Origin: Yinghuangia seranimata
GTDB lineage: Bacteria > Actinomycetota > Actinomycetes > Streptomycetales > Streptomycetaceae
Assembly (NCBI RefSeq): GCF_029953285.1
Contig: NZ_JASAOI010000078.1
Span: forward strand, 1-64,000
Direction of reading: 5' to 3'
Length of the DNA stretch: 64,000 nt
The translations under genes were made by a program, and so were the position numbers. Under the pieces are notes generated by a model. The model was not told the DNA's origin and searched no databases. It saw only the letters and a program-made list of their open reading frames with translations. Of the stretch, positions 57,296 through 64,000 are shown piece by piece (position 1 is the stretch's first letter; each line of letters starts with the position of its first letter).

Positions 57296-57727
57296 TCACG
57301 CCACGGAGATCGGCTCGGCGCCGTCGACGTAGACCACATACCCGGCCTCGTCGCCCGTCTCGCCGAGCGGTACCACGGCCAGTCCGAGCGTCGGCCGAGG
57401 AATCCACCCGGTGTCCTTGGGCGGATCGTAGGTGCGTACCTCCTGTACAACCACCGGTGTCGGCGGAATACCCACCAGGCATGCGTCGCCGACCTCAAGA
57501 AGGTCGCTGTCGGGCTCGACCCGCCAGGGTGTGTTCAGCCACTCGCGACTGCGGGGATCCCGGGGGAGGGCCACCTGCCCGTTCCAGCGACTCCGGGAGT
57601 CCGGATCAGGGCTGCGCCAAGGCCATTCGATGAACACATAGCTGCCCGCGACCCGGGCCACACGGGCGTCCTCCGGAGGGCAGGCGAGGCTCACCGTGTC
57701 GCCGACCTGGATCGTGTGCGCAGGCAT
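57296..57727 (-). CDS. probable immunity protein of the Rhs toxin
   Basis: A 143-residue cytoplasmic protein that I do not recognise as a named family. It starts MPAHTIQVGDTVSLACPPED, with alternating beta strands and an acidic composition. It ends VVYVDGAEPISVA. ATG at 57727 follows AGGAG at a good distance and lies 30 bases after the Rhs toxin stop on the same strand. In polymorphic toxin loci the small gene directly after the toxin tip is the immunity gene, so that role is the best inference. It would bind and block the deaminase-like tip. Confidence 0.7.
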   Translation of the reverse strand: MPAHTIQVGDTVSLACPPEDARVARVAGSYVFIEWPWRSPDPDSRSRWNGQVALPRDPRSREWLNTPWRVEPDSDLLEVGDACLVGIPPTPVVVQEVRTYDPPKDTGWIPRPTLGLAVVPLGETGDEAGYVVYVDGAEPISVA

Positions 57728-57757
57728 GCGAATTCTCCTGTCTGATCTCATTCGTCG

Positions 57758-60700
57758 TCACACGGGATCGTCGGGATCGCTCCAGAACATCCGCCATGGC
57801 GTCTTGTCCGGATTGCCGGGGAATTCCGGGCCACCCACGATGATTCCACGTTGGTTCAGGAGGGGATAGCATGTCGCTTCGCATATGTTGCGCGACGTTC
57901 CGCCGAATTCGACGAATTCGCGGGGGCCGAGTGAGTTTATCACTCCCTCCTCGGCGTGGCCTTCGCCGGGAGCGAACGCATCCTTGGCCCATTGCGGCCA
58001 ACTGTCCGGCGCCTCTGTGGCGCCTCCGTTGATCCCGGTACGAATACTCAGGTCACCGCTGGCCGCGTCGCGGACGCCGATGACCGTAGTGGTTCCCCAT
58101 ACCCCGGCGTCCCAGTGGTCGTTGGTGGCGGTGAAGCGCAGGTCCTGAAGGTCCTGCGCGGCCTGTTGGGCGAGGACGGCGTCGTCGTACGTGCTGAGTC
58201 CCGGCTCGTATGTCGACAAGCCGAGCGGATCAAATGCCGTGAGCGGATTCCCGACATAAGAATGGTTGTTGGGTCCCGCGCGGAATCCGAGAGGATCAGG
58301 GCTCGCGTAGGAGCCGACCTCCGGGATATACCAGCGGAAGAAGTTCTGGCGGAGCTCGGACTCGACGTCGTCCTGCTGCCCGGCGAAACCCCTGCGTGGC
58401 GGTCCGGTTTCGTTGCCCACGGGGGCACCCCAGAGGCTGCTCCGCTGAGGGCTCTCTCGTGTGCCGCTCACATCGACCGTGGAGGTCGGCGTCCCGACGC
58501 GGTCCGCGACGATGACGCGGAAGGCGGATCCACCGTCCGTCCGCGTCGACGGTGAGACGGGTTGCGAAACGGCTGTCTCGGTGAGAGCGCGGTGCGTTCG
58601 GGGTGCGAAGTCCCAGGTCGTTGTCTCGTCTTTGCCGGTGACGGTCTCCGTTAAGCACGGGCCGTCCCAGACGAACTCCTCACACTGCGCGGGGCCGGCG
58701 GTCGCCGATGTGCGGCGCTTGGCCGTGCGACGGCACAAAGGGTCGTAGATGTACGTCCACTCGGACCCGTCCGGAGCCGTCATGGCGGTCAGCCGGTCGT
58801 CGGAGTCCCAAGCGAACGTCCAGGCGCGTCGGGCCCCGGAGAGGAGCCGCTTGGTGCGGCGGATCAACCGGCCCTGGGCGTCGTGCTCGTAGTGGGTGCG
58901 GCCTGCGCGGCGGATCAGTGTTCCGGAGAACTGGCGGTCTCCTTGGCCGCACCCGTCGTCCGGGGACGGTCCTGTCGGCCATTCGGCCCGGGCTATGTTG
59001 CCCAAGGCGTCGTAGGCATAGCGCTCGGTCCAGTCCCGCGCGTGGACGGCGGTGACGCGGCCGACCGGATCGAGGTCGTACGTGGTGGTGCCGTACTCAG
59101 TGTCCGTATGGGTGGTGGGGAAGCCGTCCGCACGGTACGTGTAGGTGCGGCGGTGGAGTTCGCGAGGGCCGGCGTCCGGACTGAGCGCTGCGGTGACCGG
59201 GTCGACGGGGGCGCCCCGGCGGATCGACTGCGCGGCGAGTCGGCCCAGGGGGTCCCACTCCTGCGCGAGCGTCACGTCGTCGCCGAATCGGCGTTCGGTC
59301 TCCCGACCGAGGAGGTCATGGGAGAAAGCGACGAGGTTCCCGGCGCTGTCGAGGGTGAGGGGGCGGCCTGCGGCGTCGTACGTCCACGTGCTTACATGCC
59401 CCGACGGGGTCTGGCGACGTATTCGGCGTCCGAGTGCGTCGTAGCTCTTCGTGAGGCGGCGGCCGTTGGACACCTCGGCGGTGGTCCGACCCAAGAGATC
59501 GTATTCGAAGGTGAGTTCGACGTCGGGGTTGGCTGTGTGCACCAGCCGGCCTGCTGTGTCGTAGGTGTACGTGGTCGCGCGGCCGGTGGCGACATGAATC
59601 TGACGCGTGACTTTGCCGCGCGTGTCCAGCTCGTATGAGACCTCTTCGCCCGCACCGTTGACGCGGGCCACGATACGGCCGACGGCGTCCAGGCCGTAGG
59701 CGACCTCGCGCCCGTCGAAGTCCCGCTCGGCGACGAGCCGACCCGCGGGGTCGTAGCTGTATGTCCAGGACTGTCCGAGAGGGTTCGTGACCGAGGTCAA
59801 CCGCAGCTCGGTGTCGTAGCCGAATTCGTAGCGGGTGCCGTTCTGGTCGGTACGTGCCGCTGGTTTGTCGAAGTGGGTGACCTCGTAGAGTCGAAGGCCG
59901 CCGTTCTTGTCCCGGTACTCCGTCAGGTTGCCTTCGGCGTCGTACGTCCAGTGCTCGCCGACGTCGTTGCGGACACGGCTCAGCGACTTGCCCTCGATGG
60001 TCCATCGGTTGTGAGTGGTCTCGCCTATGGCGTCGGATACTTGGGAGGGGCGGCCGAAAGCGTCACGGGTGACGCGTGTGCGGGCGCCGACCGGGTCACG
60101 CATGTCGAGAGGCAGCCCTGCCGCGTCGTGAGTGAGGCGCCGTACACCGCCGAGCGCGTCCGTGACGGCGACCGCGCGTCCCCATTGGTCGCGTTGGTAC
60201 TCCGTGCGGGCACCGGACGGGTCGACGACGGCGGTGCGGTTGCCGCGGTTGTCGTACTCGTACGTCCATGTCGTGGCGTCGGCCCCGGTCCTGAGGAGCG
60301 GGTTGCCGAAACCGTCGTAGGTGGCTGTGGTCGTCGTGCCGTCGGCCCGCTCGGCGCGGGTGACGCATCCGAGATCGTCGTAGGTGAAGCGGGTCGGGTG
60401 GCCGAGCGCGTCGGTGAATGCGAGCAGGCGGTTTCGGTCGTCCCATTCCTTGTGGATGGTGTTCCCCAGCGGATCCGTCTCGCTGGTGATCTGGTACGCC
60501 GCGTTGTAGCGGTAAATCGTGCTGTGGCCCAAGGAGTTCGTCGCCGTTGTGGTGCGTTCGGCGTCGTTGTAGGTGAAGCGGGTGTCGAGGACGCCGTCCT
60601 TGCCTGTTGTGCGTATGCACCGGCCCGACGCGTCGTACTCGTAGACCGAGGACATGCCTATGCGGTCGGTCCAGCCGGTGATGCGGCCTGACGCGTCGTA

Positions 60701-62530
60701 GGTGAAGCGCAGGGGGAGGTCGGAGGAGTTGTAGACCTCGGTCAGGTCGCCGTTGAGGTCGTAGGCGTAGCGGACCAGGACTACCCCGTCGGGGTGTTCG
60801 GGGTCGCGCATGTGGGTTTCGGGGTGGGTGTCGCGGAGGCGGAGGCGGGTGACGCGGCCGTGTTCGGTTTCGATGCCTATGCGGTAGCCGCCGCTGTGCC
60901 AGATCTCGGTGGGGGCGCCGGCGGCGTCGTAGACGATGTCGATCTGGTTGCCGTTGCGGTCGGCGACGGCGACCAGCGGGAGGATCAGGCCGTCGCGTCC
61001 GATCTCGGGTTCGGCGCCGGTCGGGTTGGCGAAGTAGCGGACGAGGCCGCTGCGTTGGTCGCCGACCGCGAACGCGCCGCCCGGGGTGCCGTCCCAGGCC
61101 AGGGCGAGGGTCGAGCCGGTGACGGGGAAGACGCGTTCGCCGGCCTCGGGGGTCGGGTAGTGCAGGATTCTGCCGTCGGTGTCGGCGAACACGACCTGAC
61201 CGCCCGCGACTTCGAGGTGCTGGTCAAGCCAGGACGACCACGAGCGGCCGAACCAGCGGCCGCGGCGGTAGTTGGACAGGTGCTTGCGGGTCAGGACCAG
61301 CGGCAGTGTGCCGGGCAGGGCGACGTCGGTCTGGGGGAGGATCATCGCGCCGTTGGCGACCTCGACCGGGTCGCCCGCGGTGCTCTGCGCCTCTTCGGGT
61401 GTGGCCGTCTTGTTCGCGGCGACGGGGTCGATCGGTTCGCCTTTGGGGGCGAACGGGAGTTTGCCAGGTGCCACTTTGCCCGCGCCGTAGCCGGCGGCGC
61501 CGCTGGCCGCGCCCAGGGCGAGGTCCTGGAGGGTGATCGGCTTGCCGGTCGCCGCGTCGATCATGGCCGTGGTCCCGGCGCCGAAGGCCATCTGGCCGGG
61601 TAGGGAGGCCAGCACGGTCGGCACCTTGGAGGTGATCGAGGTGAGGCCGGGCGCGACCGATTCGAGCTTGCTGAGGGCGGCGGGCATGCCTTCGACGGCT
61701 CCGCCGGTGACGGCGCCCGTGAGCGCGCCGGTGCCGGCGACCGACAGCAGGTGGGACGCGCTCAGGTCCATGCCGTTCTGGACGCCGCCCGCCCACAGGA
61801 TCGGCTGTGTGACGGCGAGGTCGACGGTGACCGCGACGATGGCGCCGGAGACGCCGTAGACGAAGGCGCCCGCCACGATGGTGGCGACCGCGGCTGACAT
61901 CTCGACGCCGACGCCCGCCGCGAGCGAGACCAGGCCGTCGGCCGCCGCGGTGGCGGCCGCGCCGCTGATGCCGCCCGTGCCGATCGCCAGCGCCGCGCCC
62001 GCGAGGATGGTCGCGGCGACGGCCATCACCTCGACCTTGAGCTTGTCCTTGGTGTCCTCGGTGTGTTGGGCGAGCTTGTCGAGCGCGTCCGCGTTGGCGT
62101 GGCAGGCCTTGGCCGTCTCGGGCAGCCATCCGGCGCCGGAACTGTCGTACTGGGCCCAGAACTTGCCGAGGTTGTCGATCGCCGGGCCGCGGTTGTTCTG
62201 GGTGACGGACTGCGTCTTCGCCGTGGACGCGCCCCGGACGCCGTCGATCGCGTCGGCCATCGTGCGGTACGCCCGGGCCGCCTCGCGCAGCTTGTCCTCG
62301 TCGGCCTCGGGCCAGTACATGCCGGTGAGTTTGATGACCTTCTCGAGTGCTTCGTCCGCGAAGTTGAGGACGTACTCGGCCATTTCCTCGACTTTTTCGG
62401 CGAACTCCTTGGTGACGTTGTAGACCGACTTGCCGACGCTGACGACCGCGCCGCCTACCGCGTCCGCCGCGTCCTCGACCGTGTCGACGACGTCGCCCGC
62501 CATGTCCTCGACGGCATCCCAAACACCCAT
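57758..62530 (-). CDS. Rhs-repeat polymorphic toxin with deaminase-like tip
   Basis: A 1590-residue toxin. The N-terminal 130 residues are helical and ESX-export-like (WDAVEDMAGDVVDTVEDAAD). A hydrophobic stretch lies near 165-260. A DUF6531-type domain starts near 385 (GDPVEVANGAMILPQTDVAL). Many YD repeats then form the Rhs shell up to about 1430, where DPLGL marks the toxin border. The 155-residue tip has HAEE near 1525 and RNICEATC near 1548-1554, the H-x-E and cysteine-pair pattern of the deaminase fold. ATG at 62530 gives the full domain set. A WXG100-like gene precedes it by 35 bases and a probable immunity gene follows. Confidence 0.9.
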   Translation of the reverse strand: MGVWDAVEDMAGDVVDTVEDAADAVGGAVVSVGKSVYNVTKEFAEKVEEMAEYVLNFADEALEKVIKLTGMYWPEADEDKLREAARAYRTMADAIDGVRGASTAKTQSVTQNNRGPAIDNLGKFWAQYDSSGAGWLPETAKACHANADALDKLAQHTEDTKDKLKVEVMAVAATILAGAALAIGTGGISGAAATAAADGLVSLAAGVGVEMSAAVATIVAGAFVYGVSGAIVAVTVDLAVTQPILWAGGVQNGMDLSASHLLSVAGTGALTGAVTGGAVEGMPAALSKLESVAPGLTSITSKVPTVLASLPGQMAFGAGTTAMIDAATGKPITLQDLALGAASGAAGYGAGKVAPGKLPFAPKGEPIDPVAANKTATPEEAQSTAGDPVEVANGAMILPQTDVALPGTLPLVLTRKHLSNYRRGRWFGRSWSSWLDQHLEVAGGQVVFADTDGRILHYPTPEAGERVFPVTGSTLALAWDGTPGGAFAVGDQRSGLVRYFANPTGAEPEIGRDGLILPLVAVADRNGNQIDIVYDAAGAPTEIWHSGGYRIGIETEHGRVTRLRLRDTHPETHMRDPEHPDGVVLVRYAYDLNGDLTEVYNSSDLPLRFTYDASGRITGWTDRIGMSSVYEYDASGRCIRTTGKDGVLDTRFTYNDAERTTTATNSLGHSTIYRYNAAYQITSETDPLGNTIHKEWDDRNRLLAFTDALGHPTRFTYDDLGCVTRAERADGTTTTATYDGFGNPLLRTGADATTWTYEYDNRGNRTAVVDPSGARTEYQRDQWGRAVAVTDALGGVRRLTHDAAGLPLDMRDPVGARTRVTRDAFGRPSQVSDAIGETTHNRWTIEGKSLSRVRNDVGEHWTYDAEGNLTEYRDKNGGLRLYEVTHFDKPAARTDQNGTRYEFGYDTELRLTSVTNPLGQSWTYSYDPAGRLVAERDFDGREVAYGLDAVGRIVARVNGAGEEVSYELDTRGKVTRQIHVATGRATTYTYDTAGRLVHTANPDVELTFEYDLLGRTTAEVSNGRRLTKSYDALGRRIRRQTPSGHVSTWTYDAAGRPLTLDSAGNLVAFSHDLLGRETERRFGDDVTLAQEWDPLGRLAAQSIRRGAPVDPVTAALSPDAGPRELHRRTYTYRADGFPTTHTDTEYGTTTYDLDPVGRVTAVHARDWTERYAYDALGNIARAEWPTGPSPDDGCGQGDRQFSGTLIRRAGRTHYEHDAQGRLIRRTKRLLSGARRAWTFAWDSDDRLTAMTAPDGSEWTYIYDPLCRRTAKRRTSATAGPAQCEEFVWDGPCLTETVTGKDETTTWDFAPRTHRALTETAVSQPVSPSTRTDGGSAFRVIVADRVGTPTSTVDVSGTRESPQRSSLWGAPVGNETGPPRRGFAGQQDDVESELRQNFFRWYIPEVGSYASPDPLGFRAGPNNHSYVGNPLTAFDPLGLSTYEPGLSTYDDAVLAQQAAQDLQDLRFTATNDHWDAGVWGTTTVIGVRDAASGDLSIRTGINGGATEAPDSWPQWAKDAFAPGEGHAEEGVINSLGPREFVEFGGTSRNICEATCYPLLNQRGIIVGGPEFPGNPDKTPWRMFWSDPDDPV

Positions 62531-62565
62531 GACCCGAGTCCCCCGACTCTCGAAATCCGGTACCG

Positions 62566-62895
62566 CTACTGCTTGTACGCGGCAGCGTTCGACTGGTCCT
62601 GCGCCGTCGTGTTGTCCGCCAGCGCGCGCAGCGCCGGGTCCATGCTCGCGATGCCCTGCGCCATCACGCCGAGGGCCTTGAACAGGCTTTCCTGGGCGGG
62701 GACGAACCCGGGGTTCGTGCCGTCTCCGTTGGCGAAGACCTTGCCCTGGTCGTCGTCGCCCCACGGCGCTCCGAGGCCGGCCATCGTGGCCTGGAGGGCG
62801 GTCAACGCCTTGTGCAGCGTGTCGCCCTCGGTCGTGAACGCCGGTGCGGTGGAACGCAGATCGTCCGGATGAATCGCGAAACCGTCGGCCGCCAT
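62566..62895 (-). CDS. WXG100-like ESX secretion partner
   Basis: A 109-residue, mainly helical protein with the size and layout of EsxA/WXG100-type or Rv3865-like ESX partners. It starts MAADGFAIHPDDLRSTAPAF, has a central turn with GLGAPWGDDDQGK in place of WXG near residue 40, and a second long helix to the end. It lies 35 bases upstream of the Rhs gene on the same strand and probably acts as a chaperone or co-secreted partner for export by a type VII-like system. No secretion machinery genes are in this window. Confidence 0.88.
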   Translation of the reverse strand: MAADGFAIHPDDLRSTAPAFTTEGDTLHKALTALQATMAGLGAPWGDDDQGKVFANGDGTNPGFVPAQESLFKALGVMAQGIASMDPALRALADNTTAQDQSNAAAYKQ

Positions 62896-62940
62896 GTCAC
62901 ACCCCCGTGTATTCCATGCACTCCAGCCGCAAACGACCGT

Positions 62941-62969
62941 AGCCCGCCTGACAGACAGTCAGGCGGGCT
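62941..62969 (-). terminator. hairpin after the barrel-protein gene
   Basis: A perfect 12-bp stem (AGCCCGCCTGAC and its complement) with a 5-base loop lies 35 bases past the stop of the leftward gene ending at 63005. The top of the stem contains CTGAC-AGACA-GTCAG, the same form as the palindrome at 63836, so it might double as a regulator site. Confidence 0.65.
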
Positions 62970-63004
62970 GCGGGCAAAGCTCTTGTATAGAGCTGGCCGG
63001 GTAC

Positions 63005-63796
63005 TTACCAGAGCTGGTCGGTGTACGTGTCACGCCCGGGGATCGTCGGGATCCACGGCGCCGCGAAGGTCACCGTCCCGATCCCCGACGCGTTGATCTG
63101 CTCCGCCCACGCCCGGAACCCGTCCCAGCTCTCGCGCGGGTCGCCCTCGACGAAGTAGAGCTGGAGGCTGCGGGTTGCCGCGTTCGGGTCGCGCGGGACG
63201 AACGCGGGCGCGTCGTCGGCGAGCGGGACGGCGGTCCACGCCGCGACCGACTCGACGGCGGTGCCCGCCAGGAACTTGGGCAGGTTCGCGTCGAACCACG
63301 CCTCCAGGTCCGCGGCAGAGACGCCCTCCGCGCGCTGCACGGCGAGCGAGACGAGCCCCTGGTAGTTGTGGTCGAGGGCGAGCTCGAGCGGCACCGGGTC
63401 CTCGTCGCGGTACCAGCGGCGGTCGTGCAGGTACATGCCGGTGTGCGCGTGGATGCGGTTGGGGAACCCGCGGTCGTTCGAGTACAGCCAGTTGACCTGC
63501 TCGACGGCCCAGTTGTTCCACTCGTCCCACTGGCCGTCGTTGACCCAGTAGACGGCGAGGTACGAGCCGGCGTCGATCGCCGGCACCAGGTCGCTCTCCG
63601 CCGGGAACCGCAGGTCCTTCAGCTCGCGGGTGGCGACCCAGCGCCGCCCGGCGAGCATGCCGGGGCCGATCATGCAGCCGGCGTAGAAGTGGTCGCGCTC
63701 GTACCAGCGGTGGTACTCCACCTCGTGGCCGCGCTCCGGGTCGACCGCGGTGAACAGCATCCCGGTCGCGCGGATCGGGTACTCCTTGAAGCCCAT
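63005..63796 (-). CDS. conserved hypothetical, probable dimeric alpha-beta barrel protein
   Basis: A 263-residue cytoplasmic protein. The first half (RATGMLFTAVDPERGHEVEY, then HRWYERDHFYAGCMIGPGML) resembles EthD/DUF4286-type dimeric alpha-beta barrels, where a Trp/Tyr-Glu-His pattern lines the active site. A second, weaker half may repeat the fold. A catabolic or monooxygenase-like role is possible but unproven. I chose ATG at 63796 (MGFKEYPIRATGM); sequence upstream is not protein-like. A CTGAC-N5-GTCAG palindrome lies about 40 bases before the start and probably controls it. Confidence 0.8.
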   Translation of the reverse strand: MGFKEYPIRATGMLFTAVDPERGHEVEYHRWYERDHFYAGCMIGPGMLAGRRWVATRELKDLRFPAESDLVPAIDAGSYLAVYWVNDGQWDEWNNWAVEQVNWLYSNDRGFPNRIHAHTGMYLHDRRWYRDEDPVPLELALDHNYQGLVSLAVQRAEGVSAADLEAWFDANLPKFLAGTAVESVAAWTAVPLADDAPAFVPRDPNAATRSLQLYFVEGDPRESWDGFRAWAEQINASGIGTVTFAAPWIPTIPGRDTYTDQLW

Positions 63797-63835
63797 CGTG
63801 TTCCTTTTCGACGGAAGAGATCCGGAGAGGTCTGC

Positions 63836-63850
63836 CTGACAGTACGTCAG
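63836..63850. promoter_or_regulatory. CTGAC-N5-GTCAG palindrome, TetR-type operator candidate
   Basis: CTGAC-AGTAC-GTCAG is a 15-bp inverted repeat 39 bases before the start of the barrel-protein gene. The same arms with AGACA in the centre occur at 62948-62962, behind that gene. TetR-family sites often look like this. The regulator is not in the window. Confidence 0.5.
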
Positions 63851-63933
63851 AAGCGGGTGATTGTCAGCATCTGATGACTTGTCGGCCGGTCGGCTCGGGC
63901 GGTCGATTCGGCTGCTCAACTCAGCCGGTCAAC

Positions 63934-64000
63934 TCAGCCGGTCGACTCGGCGGCCGCCGCGGCGTCCCGGAACCGCGAGGTCCGGTGCACCGGGTCGGTG
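63934..64000 (-). CDS. C-terminal end of an unknown gene (partial)
   Basis: The last 21 codons and a stop of a leftward frame (TDPVHRTSRFRDAAAAAESTG). Codon use matches real genes here. Too little is present to name it. It would lie 137 bases upstream of the barrel-protein gene on the same strand. Confidence 0.4.
   Translation of the reverse strand, partial: TDPVHRTSRFRDAAAAAESTG

Noticed and set aside
63900-63945. Tandem TCAACTCAGCCGG repeat near the right edge as an attachment site
   Set aside because: Only two short copies next to a gene end; no integrase or tRNA is in the window.

Overview
The window is about 72% G+C, and its real genes have G or C at nearly every third codon position. 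Many use GTG starts with AGGAGG-type ribosome sites. Together with SigE-family sigma factors, a DmdR-era style pair of IucA/IucC synthetases, an ESX-type Rhs cassette and a short SPOR-like protein, this points to a filamentous actinomycete, most likely a Streptomycetaceae-type chromosome. The genus cannot be fixed from the sequence alone. No rRNA, tRNA, CRISPR array or insertion sequence was found.

Layout, left to right. 1-3.6 kb: arginine deiminase operon (arcD end, arcA, arcB, arcC). 3.8-9.2 kb: an unknown gene, a three-gene ABC-2 exporter, a class II aldolase and a small membrane protein. 9.2-16.3 kb: secreted and lipoprotein genes, a TetR/cupin divergent pair, a SPOR-like mini-protein, a DHA2 drug exporter with an upstream palindrome, and an RsbW-type ATPase. 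16.8-20.6 kb: two tandem NIS (IucA/IucC) siderophore synthetases. 20.8-29.0 kb: two complete vWA-PP2C-kinase triads facing each other tail to tail. I read them as a duplicated, mirror-image TerY-P signalling module. 29.2-32.3 kb: a DUF2252 kinase-like gene and a SigE-type sigma factor with its probable anti-sigma partner. 32.5-37.4 kb: a Cds1-like PLP enzyme, a PH-domain protein, a SIMPL protein and a MarR-controlled FAD monooxygenase/DUF3237 pair. 37.5-43 kb: a Cys-rich gene with a damaged 5' end, an MHYT sensor, a SpoIIE-type phosphatase, a second DHA2 exporter and a Gfo/Idh/MocA oxidoreductase. 43-52.6 kb: aconitase, a toxin-antitoxin-like pair, a xylose/fructose-type ABC importer and dxs. 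52.8-56.7 kb: an amino acid permease, a GT-C glycosyltransferase carrying a 13-residue tandem repeat, and a LysE exporter. 56.7-62.9 kb: an ESX-linked Rhs toxin with a deaminase-like tip, a probable immunity gene and decayed gene fragments. 63-64 kb: a probable dimeric-barrel protein flanked by two copies of a CTGAC-N5-GTCAG palindrome, and the end of a further gene.

How the genes may work together. The arc genes convert arginine to ornithine, ATP, CO2 and ammonia, with antiport of arginine and ornithine. Each kinase/phosphatase pair probably sets the phosphorylation state of its vWA partner or of another target. The kinases carry membrane segments, coiled coils and a helix-hairpin-helix-like tail. 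The siderophore synthetases lie directly upstream of one triad on the same strand, so a link to metal stress is possible but not proven. The Rhs cassette looks like an antagonism system exported by a type VII-like route.
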